NCBI RefSeq assembly: GCF_030272615.1
Contig: NC_081410.1
Location: forward strand, 122,140,640 to 122,204,639
DNA: 64,000 nucleotides
Origin: Cryptomeria japonica
Lineage: Eukaryota; Streptophyta; Pinopsida; Cupressales; Cupressaceae
Direction: 5' to 3'
Under the pieces are notes generated by a model that was not told the origin of the DNA, searched no databases, and saw only the letters and a program-made list of their open reading frames with translations. This document shows, in pieces, positions 1 to 10,480 of this stretch. Position numbers and translations under genes: made by a program. The first letter of the stretch is position 1. Each line of letters starts with the position of its first letter.

Positions 1-513
1 GCATGGAAATGGGATGTGAACTAGCCATTTTATGAGTGGAATTGCTAAATGGGATGAGGGGAAAGATTCACGGAAATATTTTAGGATTTCATAATTTGCA
101 TCATTTGGAGGGAGGGTTGCAATAAGCCTTTGACTTGTTAGTGTGTGATGGGCCTTCAAATAGTTTAGCCTATCGTTTTCATAATTTTTTACAATCTGAT
201 AATGTTGATCTGTGTTTGACATTTCCATGCTTTGTTGTGTCCATGTGCATTGTCTGGAATGTATCATTCTCAATTGTCCATAGTCATCTGCATCAAAGTT
301 TAGATTAAAAATATATCATGTAACCTCAAAACATTACTTTATAGTACAACAATGGGTGCTCATTTACAAACAGGGACATGACAACTTAAGCATGAGGGTG
401 ACGATGAAAGGATAATGAGGATGAAATATTTTGAGTAATTCAAACAATGAGGGTATATAATCAAAAACAAAAAGAAATATATTATAAGAAATTGTGTATT
501 TACATACATATAT

Positions 514-563
<50 letters not shown>

Positions 564-1188
564 ATACATGATTTTATATACACTTGTATTTCCAAATTTC
601 ATACATATTCATTTCCATATCTGTATAGTTCAAAGTAAAATTTGTTTTGGTTTACTATTCGTTTCACCATCTGAAATGGCATGAAGGGTCTCATTCTAAA
701 CTACTTTAAGGGATTCAATTGAATAGTTTTGAAGTGTATATAGATGTCATTGTTAAAAATTAAGGGTTATGAATTTTAAATTCCTTGGTTGAGGGTTTCA
801 TTGTCACTGTTTCTTGGATTCAATTGAAGAGCTTGAGAGTTTGAATTACAAGATTGATTTGGTGTTTGATTAATGTTTCAATTTCCTTGGTGAATGGTTG
901 AAGAATGAGTGTTAGAGGGATCGTGAATTTTATATTTTAAGGCACCATACATTATATGTGGATCTGTATATACATACATTTATGTATATACAAATGTGTA
1001 TATAAATGTAGGTGTGTTTTGAATCACAGTTGGATGCATTGTTTGTATGTCAGTGTTAAAAAGTAAGGGTTTTAGTGTTTCAATTTCCTTGGTGGAGGCT
1101 TTCATTTTCACTATTTCTTGGATTCAAAAGAAGAGTTTGTGTTTCAAGGACAAAGTTTAAGACATACATAAATGTAAATACACATATA
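1..1188. other. AT-rich non-coding flank left of the gypsy element
   Basis: No credible gene is visible; the short open frames here are simple-sequence artefacts. The stretch holds a CA microsatellite near 515-558. It also holds a diverged local duplication: the phrase ending 'ttccttggt' followed by 'tttcttggattcaa' occurs near 745-870 and again near 1045-1150. The last bases before 1189 are an ATGTAT-rich repeat, into which the gypsy element inserted. Confidence 0.6.
515..558. repeat. (CA)n microsatellite
   Basis: About 21 uninterrupted CA units are read directly. The apparent ORFs on both strands here (poly-His/Thr and poly-Val/Cys) are translations of this repeat. Confidence 0.95.
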
Positions 1189-1193
1189 TGTAT
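1189..1193. repeat. Target site duplication TGTAT, left copy (gypsy)
   Basis: The five bases TGTAT directly precede the left LTR start (TGATGCA...). The same five follow the right LTR end (...GTCTACA) at 30326-30330. This proves that the two LTRs, now 29 kb apart, belong to one insertion. Confidence 0.85.
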
Positions 1194-2501
1194 TGATGCA
1201 TGCTAAAAGGGGCACAAGGCACAATTCAAACATTAATATGTTAGTCACAACCAAAACCAAATACGAATGAGCCTAAAAACCTTAACATGCACATCAAGAG
1301 AGATATAAAGAAAACAACAAGAAGCATACATAAACGAAAAAGGGAAAGAAGACCCCCTAAGATTCTCTTTAAAATGCTCATAGATACTCCTCCCTTGTTC
1401 CTCTCCTCTCCAAGTCCCACATGAGTGTAGCTCTCAGCTTTTTGCATTATTCATGGATGTCTTATGAAGATTCAAGATGGTTGTGAAAATGAAAACAAAT
1501 GCTTATGCAAGTGTGAATGATTTACTATGAGAAAGCTCCTAGTTAGTCTACGTGAATCTGAGTATAATAACAATGCAAATGCTTCTTAATGCTCTCTAAA
1601 ATGACTATAAGTTTGATGCACAAAGACTTCTCCTTTCAAAAATGAAGAATAATAGCTCTATTCATAGGGGAAATAGGGCAATGGATGGTCAAGATTGAGT
1701 AATATTAACAAGGGCCAGGATTGATGGGTTTATTTTCCATGTGATGGCTTTCAACCCAATCCCATGATGACAAGTGTCAACAAGAAATGGCTTGAGAAGA
1801 GAGGGAAGAAGCATTAAATGTTTGAGTGACATGAAGGTTACCTTGGGAGGGTTTGGTTAGACTTGAGTTAGTGAATAAAGCTTTTATCCAATGAATGATG
1901 CCTTTATCCAATGGATAAATTCTTGTGCAAGAGTTAGTGGAGATAACCATGGTCAAAGCAATGAATTCTTGAAGAGACCCATGAGTTAAATGAGGGTTGA
2001 GTTAGAGGAAAAGCCTCTAACCATGTGGGTGAGTTGAGTTTAACCATTAATGGTTATGTAAGAGCCATAAATGGTTTAGAAGAGTTTGGGGGTTAACTTG
2101 TCGAAGGATAAAAAGTCTTCAATGCATTTCAAAGACTTTGGAGGCTTTGAGAAGTGACTTCTCTTTGCTTAGGAATGTGACAATAATTAGGGAGGGGGAT
2201 TAGGCTAATTTGAAATGGATTAGAAGAATCTAGAAGGGGTTTAGGATGCAAGTGGGTGAGAGAAAATAGGATTTTATTTAGAAATAAAATCTATTTATTG
2301 GTGCAACTTGCATTTATAGGAAAATGCAAGTGGGAGGGTTTTAGAGTTTTTAAATAAATATTTATTTATTTTCAATGTGGAGAGGGGTTAATTAAACAAA
2401 TATGCTTTATTTATTTAATTAATTGTTAGAGTATGGTTTAATGAATTAATTTAAATAAATTGAATAATTTATTTAATTAATAGAAGAAGAGGTTTAAGAT
2501 G

Positions 2502-2517
2502 AATTAATTAAATATCA
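2502..2517. repeat. LINE-1 target site duplication (left copy)
   Basis: AATTAATTAAATATCA occurs here and at 10362-10377, exactly flanking the LINE. The unbroken target can be read in the other LTR near 30211-30240. The AT-rich site fits L1-type target-primed reverse transcription. Confidence 0.9.
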
Positions 2518-2538
2518 TAACAAATAGCTCTGCGAAAT

Positions 2539-4265
2539 ATGCGAAATTATAACTCTGCGAGTTTTCCAAGTTTTCCGTCGGGGGGGCGCAGACAGGTGTT
2601 TGCCACATGCCCGAGGAGTATCACTGTGTTCAGTCCGCCATGCAAGAAAAACCCTGCAAGAGATAAATCGATATTAAACGCAAGGTGGGATTCGGATTAT
2701 GGAGCGGGCATATTTGGGAAAAATGTAGAAATTAGGGCAGGTAAAGTCGAAGCTAAGTCGCAACCCTCCGACGGAAAATGGCAGGTATATCACTCAAAAA
2801 AAGACATGAGGAAGATGGGCAAACGAAGAGATGTTTCATTAAACTTCGAAAGGCCCAAATGCATAGCCACAAAACAAACTCCGACATCTGGGGCTAATCT
2901 GGTGCCGCTCGGGAAAATTAGAGTTTTTAAGCCAAAACCTAAAATAAGGCAGAGGCGAATATGTAACATCCCGGCAAATTTGTTGGATCCCCAATGGAAT
3001 CTATATAGCCAGTGTGGGGTTTTTGCAAAATGGACAGGATTTGGAGAAGATATAAAAAAGATTATCGATTGGTGGTTTGCCCTATACCTGGGACAGGTAA
3101 GTATTACTCTCCTAGAAAATAATTTTCTCTCAATTCTGTGTGATAATCAAAATATAAGGAATGACATTCTCTATGGTAAGTTAAAATTATATAAAGGATA
3201 TGGTTTCTTTCGCTGTGAATGGATGCCGAATTTTGATCCACACTCTCAGATTTTAAATAAATGCCCAAGATGGATTAATCTGGGCGCATTACCAGTCGAA
3301 TATATAAATTTCAAAATCTTAGAATGCATAGGGGAACATTTTGGGTCTTTTCTGGGCTGTGAAGGATTAGATAGAGAGGTTTTAAATAAGAACATCAAAA
3401 TCTTAGTAGAATCAGCCATTAATTCTCCGGACTTAGAACCCACCATGTTAGTCTCAAACAGGGGGGAGTGGAGCATTCATCCCACCTTCTACAATGGGGA
3501 CATAAATGAAACTGATATATGGTTGAAATCATGTCCAGAACTGGTTAAAAGTGTCGATCGAAAGGAAAACCCTCTTTCAGCACATTATGATAACATCATA
3601 TTGAATTCAACCCCTGTACAAGCTAATTGCCCTCTAGTGGCTAACGCAGTTGAAAATAAACACAATAATACCAGTAATATCAGAGATCTTGATAAAATAA
3701 TAGATGAGGAAAATTCTATAAAAGAAGAAGCCCTTGTGGAGATGTCAAAAAGAATCTCCGATTCGGTGGATTCATTGAGAATACCATCTGAAACAAAGAC
3801 AGTCGAAAACATGGGACAAGAAAATGAGGTAGATCAAGAAGAAATTTCTTCTAGAATGGCTGCAGTATTAGAGTTTTCAATAATAAAGAAATTGAAAATC
3901 TTTCTCCTGAAGAGGAAGCCGAGAAGAGGTATCTAATTCAGGAGCTCATGGCTTCTATGGATGAGGAAGATAATAATGAGAATAGGGTAGGAGATATCAT
4001 ACCTCTCCCTGATAATGAATACACAGTAGCTCAGTCCCAGCTGGGAGAGGATGATGGAGAGGAAGTGAAAGTTTCCCAGCAAACCTTAGGAATAACAAAT
4101 ATCTATGACGGAAAAAAATTTCCTGACTGCGCTAAAGAAGCTAAAAGTAGAGGCAGAAAATCATTGAGCGAATTGAGAATGCAGGATGGAAATGCAAAGG
4201 ACCAAGGCAAATTAACGGCCTTCTTTGATGCTGGGAAGGGGAAGGGCCTTCCCACGGTCCAATGA
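2539..4265 (+). pseudogene. LINE-1 ORF1 (DUF4283-like nucleic-acid-binding protein), one frameshift
   Basis: The first ORF of the LINE probably coats element RNA. The reading starts with ATG at 2539 and is open for 465 codons to 3936. Around residues 165-275 is the plant L1 ORF1 pattern (a 'LYKGYGFFRCEWMP' strand, then 'CPRWINLGALPVEY', then 'IGEHFGSFLGCEGLD'), which resembles DUF4283. I see no CCHC zinc knuckle. Near 3865-3885 the frame breaks. The neighbouring frame reads sensibly as 'NNKEIENLSPEEEAEKRYL' into an open stretch ending TGA at 4263-4265. The parsimonious gene is therefore about 575 codons with a net loss of one base (or gain of two) near its acidic C-terminal part. Its stop overlaps the ORF2 start (ATGA). 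Confidence 0.85.
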
Positions 4266-7200
4266 AAATCTCTTCATGGAATGTTAGGGGCATGAATGCC
4301 CCTAACAAACAGCGTCTAATTAGATGCAACATTATAAAATGGAAACATGACATCGTTCTCATACAAGAGACTAAACTGGCCCAGGTAGAAGCTGAGGCTT
4401 TTAAAAGGAAATTAGGTCTTCTTAGCTGTGAATTTGTGGAAGCCAGGGGAGCTTCTGGTGGTTTAGGAATCATTTGGAACCCGCGTAGCACATTATTTTG
4501 TCCAATAGTAGGAAACACAAACTGGCTATTGGGAAAGGTAACTAGAAAACACAACAATCTCACATTTACTCTAATAAACATTTATGGCCCAATCCCAGAT
4601 GCAGGAAAGCGTAGAGTTTGGTCTGAAATCTCGTTTATGATGGGGCTAGACACCTCTTCCCCTGTTATTCTAGGAGGGGACTTCAATGCTATCCTAAATT
4701 TATCAGAAAAAAAGGGTGGTATTCGTAGGGAACCGCAGTCCTTAAAATATTTTAGAGAGTGGGTTGCTCATGACAATCTGGTAGATATAGAAACTAATAA
4801 TGGAGTGTATACCTGGTACAATAGAAGATCAGGCTTTACACAAATCGCAGAGAGATTAGATAGATTCCTATTTAGGGGGAACTTGAGTGATCTAGCTGTT
4901 AATCTCTCAGCTTCGTTACTCCCATCATCAGGATCTGACCATTATCCTATCATCCTCAACATTGAGGGTGAGGCAACACCAAGGTGTTGCCCTTTTAAGT
5001 TTGAAAAAATGTGGATGCAAAATCCGGATTTCTATGATCTCGTCTCCAGGTGGTGGTCAGAGGTAAATTTTCAGGGATCAAAGATGTTTTGCCTAGTAAA
5101 TAAACTAAAACATATCAAGAGCAAGCTATTGAAATGGAATAGTGAAGTATTCGGTAACATTTTTGAAACCAAAATTTCATTAGAAAAAGAAATCGCAGAC
5201 CTAAATGAAAAAGTGTTTAGACTAGGAATGGATCATGATAGCTTCCTCAAAGAAAAGGAGCTTCTCGAGATTTATGAGGATACGTTAACAAAGGAAGAAA
5301 TATTTTGGAAACAGAAGTCAAGAGAGAATTGGCTACAAAATGGGGACAGGAATACTAAGTTCTTTCACAACAGTACAAAAAACAGGAGGAACACTAATAG
5401 TATTCACAAGATCATGAGTAATAATGGTATTCTATTGGAAGATCAAAAGGACATTGCTACAGAAGCAGTGAACCATTTTAAAACCCTGTTCAGTTCGGAA
5501 TCTTCCCTTTTAGACGCCAATTTAACTTTGCTTAGGAATATTCCTAAGATCATATCTGAAAACCAAAACAAAGCGCTCAGCAACAAATTTACGGAATCAG
5601 AAGTTAAATTAGCATTGGGGCAACTTAACCCTGATAAAGCCCCCAGTCCCGATGGCTTTCCTGCTTGCTTTTTTCAAAAATGCTGGCACATTATTGGTAA
5701 GGAGGTAGTGGAAGCATTGGAAGCAGTAAGAAATTCGGGAAGTATTTTAATGGAGATCAACAATACTTTCATCACCTTGATTCCAAAGAAGGAGGAATCA
5801 AGAAATTTTGAAGACTTCCGACCTATTTCCTTATGCAACACAATTTACAAACTATTTACTAAAATTTTAGCTAATAGATTAAAAGGCATCCTCCCTTGCA
5901 TTATTTCAGAAGAACAGACCGGATTTGTACCAGGGAGATCTATCTTTGATGGCATTATTATTGCTCAAGAAGTCATGCACTCGTTACAACAGAATCGATC
6001 AGCTGCTATGATGATCAAATTAGACATTAAGAAGGCATATGATAAAGTTGATTGGAGATTTCTGTGTAAATGTTTAGAATCCTTTGGTTTTTCTAAACAA
6101 TGGATTAACTTAATATTCGAATGCATCTCATCTCCCAGGGTATCAATACTTATAAATGGTTCCCCAGCAGGCTTCTTCCAAATATCTAGAGGAATTAGAC
6201 AAGGAGATCCTTTATCCCCTTTCTTATTTATCATAATGGCAGAGGGCCTTGGGAGAATCATTTCTAGTGCTCGAATGAATCAGATTATTAAAGGCATTAA
6301 AATTACTGGAGGGATGGAGGCCATCACCCATCAACAGTTTGTTGATGACACAATGCTGATGGGAAGTGCGAATAGGACTGAAGCCATGGCTTTCAAAAGG
6401 ATACTTGACATCTATGCATTAGCTTCTGGTCAGGAAGTAAACAAGAGTAAATCTGAAATCTTCTTCTTCAACACATCGCAAAGCATAGAGACAGATATTT
6501 GTAATATCTTAGGGTTTGATAAAGGGAAACTTCCTTGTAAATATCTAGGGATTCCTATGGATAAGGGTAACAATATTAATTCATTATGGAAAGGCATCTT
6601 AGAAAAGATGGATTTCAGGTTGAATTCTTGGAAGAACAAATGCCTCTCTTCGGCTGGGAGGATTACATTATTAAAAGCTGTAATGGCGGCTATACCGATA
6701 TATCAAATGTCCTGCCAGCAATTACCTAAAGGAGCTAGACTAGAAATGGTAAAAAAGATGAGGAAGTTCTTTTGGAATATGACCTCAGACAAAAAGAAAT
6801 TTGCTTTAATTTCTTGGGATAAAATTAGCCAACCTATCAGTATAGGGGGAGTTGGCATCAAAGATTTGGGGGTACAAAACATGGCTCTGGGGGCGAAGTT
6901 AGTCTGGAAAATGTATTCGGAACCTGATCTTAAATGGGTAAGAATCCTCAAAGCAAAATATCTTACTAACTCCAATCCTGATAGTATACTGAGGACGGAA
7001 ATACTACCCAAGGGATCCAAAGTCTAGAATTTTATGCTAGAATGTAGGGAGGTGATCAGTAATTATCTAACATGGGATATTGCGGAAGGTTCTGAGGCAC
7101 TGTTTTGGGAAGACTCTTGGGGGGGCTATACAGCCTTAGACAAAATAGGTATAAGCGAAGATGTTATAGAACATTGCAAATCAATCAGGGGTAGATTTGT

Positions 7201-8476
7201 CAAGGATTATATTAAGCTAATCTCCAATGATCCCACTTTGGGTTGGGAGTGGAAACCCCTTGACGAGCTGAACTTGACAAATGCAGACAAGGATATCCTC
7301 TGGAATAATTTGAGGCATAGGCATTTACCATTACATAGTGGGAAAGACAGGATAATATGGGCGGGTAGTTCATCGGGCATTTATAAAGCCAAAGAAGGAT
7401 ATTCACTTTTAAAACTTAGACGAGCTGTAACCAATCCTAATATTCTGATTAGCCTATGCTGGAATAACATTGGTCTCCCCAAAGCAGGAATCTTCTCATG
7501 GGCAGCTTCCCAAAAAAGGATTCTTACCACAGATTGGTTCTCAAAATTAGGATTCGCAGGTCCATCGAGATGCCCTCTATGTGAATCAGAGGAAGAAAAT
7601 GCGGATCATCTGCTTCTCAAATGTAGTTTCAGCCAAAGATGTTGGGATTGGCTTTGCTCAAGCCTAGGTTGGCAGACACCGAGACCTAGGGACATTTCAG
7701 AATGGCTGCTTAGTTGGCAACCTCCTCACACAAAGGATATATATCATTTAGTGTGGACAATAGCACCGGCAATCCTCATATGGGAAATATGGAAGGAGAG
7801 AAACAGGCGAATCTTTAAAGAATCAAAATTGAGGGTAGAATCTCTTCTAAATAAGATCGAGGTAACAATTGTGGAAAAAGTTAATAATAGACTAAGACAT
7901 ACACAGGAAAAGTCTATTAATTTAACCAGATGGGATGAGATACTTCGTTCTAAATGGATGGGTTTGATAATTCCCCCGTTTATTGGGATTGGAGGTAGAC
8001 AGGCTGAGATAGATAGGAAGCTAACAAAATGGGAACCCCCCCGAAAGGGCTGGGCTAAGCTAAACTTTGATGGTGCTTCCCGTGGGAACCCTGGTGTAGC
8101 AGGTATAGGGTGTGCTATTCACCAAGATAACGGAGCATTAATAGCTAGTATTAATAAACCCATTGGTGAGGCTACAAACAACATGGTTGAGTTTACAGCG
8201 TTGAGGGAGGGATTGATCATAGCTAAGTCACTCAAGATTAAAAATCTGGAAATTGAAGGTGATTCGACCTTAACTATAAATGCAGTCAGGACTAGAGAAG
8301 TGTCAAACTGGAAACTGAAAGCAGAATTAAAAAGTATCCTGGATTTGATCAAATACTTTGAGGAAACTTCAGTTAAACATATTTATAGGGAAGGTAATAC
8401 TATAGCAGACAAGTTAGCCAATTTAGGGGCAGATGGCAATTCGTATGTCTATAGGAAGGGAATTCCTTCGGATTAA
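4262..8476 (+). pseudogene. LINE-1 ORF2: endonuclease, reverse transcriptase, RNase H (single amber stop)
   Basis: This polyprotein nicks DNA and primes reverse transcription. One frame of 1,405 codons starts at ATG 4262, overlapping the ORF1 stop as ATGA. The APE endonuclease covers residues 1-235, with SWNVRG (Asn), QETK (Glu), GDFN (Asp) and SDHYPI (His) motifs. RT spans about 455-720, with APSPDGFPACFF, FRPISLCN, TGFVPGRS, IRQGDPLSPFLF and the catalytic FVDD box. A zf-RVT-like segment with CPLCESEEENADHLLLKC lies near 1105. The RNase H lies at about 1260-1400, with NFDGASRGNPG, EFTAL, EGDS and an REGNTIADKLAN tail. The frame is broken only by TAG at 7025-7027, where related elements usually have Trp (KGSKV-stop-NFMLECRE). 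It is otherwise intact. The amber could be a point mutation or, less likely, read-through. Confidence 0.95.
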
Positions 8477-8596
8477 ATTAGGGGGATGGCCGTGTCACTC
8501 CTCCATCTTATTCCTCTCCAAGCCCCTCATTTATAAGTTCTAGGAGGTGCTGTCACCGTTTCCTTATATCAGCATAATAGGTATATTAAGCTTCAG

Positions 8597-8631
<35 letters not shown>

Positions 8632-8728
8632 CTCACATATATATATATATATATATAATCACATATGTATTTATCTTCGAGTATTTAAGGTTTGATTCAT
8701 GATATATAATGTATTCATATATATATAA

Positions 8729-8786
<58 letters not shown>

Positions 8787-8886
8787 ATATATATTCATAT
8801 ATATATATACTCATATATATCTATATATGTGTGTGTGTGGGGGTGTAAATAGACACATACACAATTACACACACACACACACACAC

Positions 8887-8936
<50 letters not shown>

Positions 8937-10361
8937 ACAATATATATATGTATATATATATAGATATATTTATATCTATCCGTATTTGAACATTCATATA
9001 TCTGTTTGTATATTTCTCTCCTCACCTGTCCCTAGACACCCAATTCTGTGTGTGGGTGAATTAGGGATGTTTCAGGCGAGAAGAGAGGAGATTGGAAGTA
9101 GCCTGGTATCCCTGCTCTGGCTCATGCAGGTCTCCCCTCCAAAGCGAGTAGACTGGGTCAAGACAGCGAGGGAATTGACATCTATGAGGAATCTATTATG
9201 CCTTCCAATGACAATTGGGGACTGACAGGTTATGTGTCTCCGTGCTAAGATTACTGGTTTTTTGAAATTTGGCACTTAAGACCCTTATTCTATGTATCGG
9301 ATAGTGTTGGTTATCATTATAGCATAGGATATAAGCCTTTTGTTTAAACACGAGACAGATATCTTTGGTTACAGCTACGTTGGTTATATGGTATAAGAGG
9401 TTTTTATAGTATGCCATAGTGTTTGACATCTTCGAGGGTTTTTGAGGTGCCCTTTATTTACAGTATGAGGTTCATTCGGGCTCTTACAAACATCTGAGGT
9501 ATGGGTTGCATGTTTTTTAGATGTATTGTGGAGGGTAGAAGAGGATATGTTCAGATAGGTATACAGATATATAGAAGGAACTATATATGTTCTGCATCTG
9601 GATAGGCTCTTTGCTCTTGTGTTATTTCATTCCTTTTTCCATACATATATATATCTGTGTGCATCTGTATATATTCATGACAATACTGTCCGACTCAATG
9701 CTAGACTAACTCGCATATAGGCATATCAATATACATACATATGCATATGAATATATTTATGTTTTTGGTGAATTAGATGTCTGCAGAGTTAGAAGTAATT
9801 AAGGAACTGACAGAAATTGATCCTTTTCATTAGTGTAGGCAGAATTGTAGCCTGGATAATCTCTTAAATTGAGACCCAAAAGGTTAAGATGGTTTCAAGC
9901 TAAGGGATATCCAGGCTATAATCCTCCTACATAAGATAGAAAAGATGTTAATAATCATTGAATGATTGTTGCAAGTTATTATGTTTACTATGCTTCTAAT
10001 AGTCTGGCAGGGTAAGATGCAATAAGGTTTTGCAGATTCGGGATACAGGACAAAAGATAAAGCTCGAAGTATAAGAGATTTCGCCAAAACTGAGAGGATG
10101 GATCCAACCGGGAAAAGATTTGCAAGAATCTATGTATAGAAAGAAACTAAAATATCTATAAAAGACAGCCTCCATCCTCAGATGAGGAATTGTAAAAATT
10201 ACAGTTGTTTATGATATCTGATCCCATAAGGGATCTGGGCTAGACCGGAGGTTTTCTTTTCTCCATTCTTTCCTACCGGTGCCCACACTGAATGGAGATG
10301 TAATATTTATTATAAAAGAAATAAATTTTGGCTTCGGCCTTTTATCGATCAAAAAAAATAA
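8477..10361 (+). other. LINE-1 3' UTR with TA microsatellites
   Basis: About 1.9 kb of non-coding sequence follows the ORF2 stop. The first third is dominated by TA, GT and CA simple repeats (8598-9000). The rest is unique, moderately AT-rich and without a credible ORF. It ends in TTTTATCGATC plus eight A, then ATAA. I cannot exclude that part of it is a nested, unrecognised insertion. Confidence 0.6.
8598..9000. repeat. TA/CA/GT compound microsatellite
   Basis: Long runs of alternating TA (for example 8739-8774 and 8889-8931) are mixed with GTGTG and CACAC runs. Such arrays form self-complementary hairpins, and the putative ORFs on both strands here are artefacts. Confidence 0.95.
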
Positions 10362-10377
10362 AATTAATTAAATATCA
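10362..10377. repeat. LINE-1 target site duplication (right copy)
   Basis: Second copy of AATTAATTAAATATCA, directly after the A-rich tail. The gypsy LTR sequence resumes at 10378. Confidence 0.9.
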
Positions 10378-10463
10378 ATTTAATTAACTGTTGATTGCTG
10401 GTTAAATAATCAAATAATTACTAAATATTCATTTAATTAAGTGGACAAATCTATGTGTCTACA

Positions 10464-10480
10464 TTTGCCCCTCTTTGAGA
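10464..10480 (-). promoter_or_regulatory. Polypurine tract of the gypsy element
   Basis: On the minus strand this reads TCTCAAAGAGGGGCAAA and directly abuts the 3' LTR start (TGTAGACAC). This is the position and composition expected for the plus-strand primer of an LTR retrotransposon. Confidence 0.85.

Larger units (their letters stand above)
2518..10361 (+). mobile_element. LINE-1: near-intact plant L1 retrotransposon with RNase H
   Basis: A 7.8 kb non-LTR element inserted in the left gypsy LTR and flanked by a 16-bp direct repeat (AATTAATTAAATATCA). ORF1 carries a DUF4283-like region. ORF2 carries an APE endonuclease, a reverse transcriptase, a zinc finger region and a C-terminal archaeal-type RNase H. 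The long 3' UTR ends with a short A-rich tail (8 A after GATC). The only visible lesions are one frameshift in ORF1 and one amber codon in ORF2, so this is a young copy. Only 21 bases precede the ORF1 ATG, so the 5' UTR is either very short or slightly truncated. Confidence 0.92.
1194..10463 (-). repeat. 3' LTR of the gypsy element, split by LINE-1
   Basis: LTR sequence is 1194-2517 and 10378-10463 (about 1,410 bp). It is interrupted by LINE-1 and one copy of the LINE-1 target duplication. It aligns with 22579-23869 plus 30185-30325. On the minus strand it starts TGTAGACACATAG and ends ...GTGCATCA-like, giving TG/CA ends. A 68-codon minus-strand frame at 1241-1447 is shared with the other LTR with only a few substitutions. 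That is expected for any LTR pair and is not evidence for a gene. Confidence 0.85.

Noticed and set aside
360-638. Overlapping ORFs on both strands
   Set aside because: They are translations of the CA microsatellite, with poly-Val/Cys or poly-His/Thr content.
1241-1447. 68-aa minus-strand frame conserved at 22626-22832
   Set aside because: The two copies are the same place in the two LTRs of one element, so the similarity reflects LTR identity and not protein selection.
8773-9225. 150-codon plus ORF and its antisense partner
   Set aside because: Dominated by Tyr/Ile codons from a TA microsatellite in the LINE-1 3' UTR.
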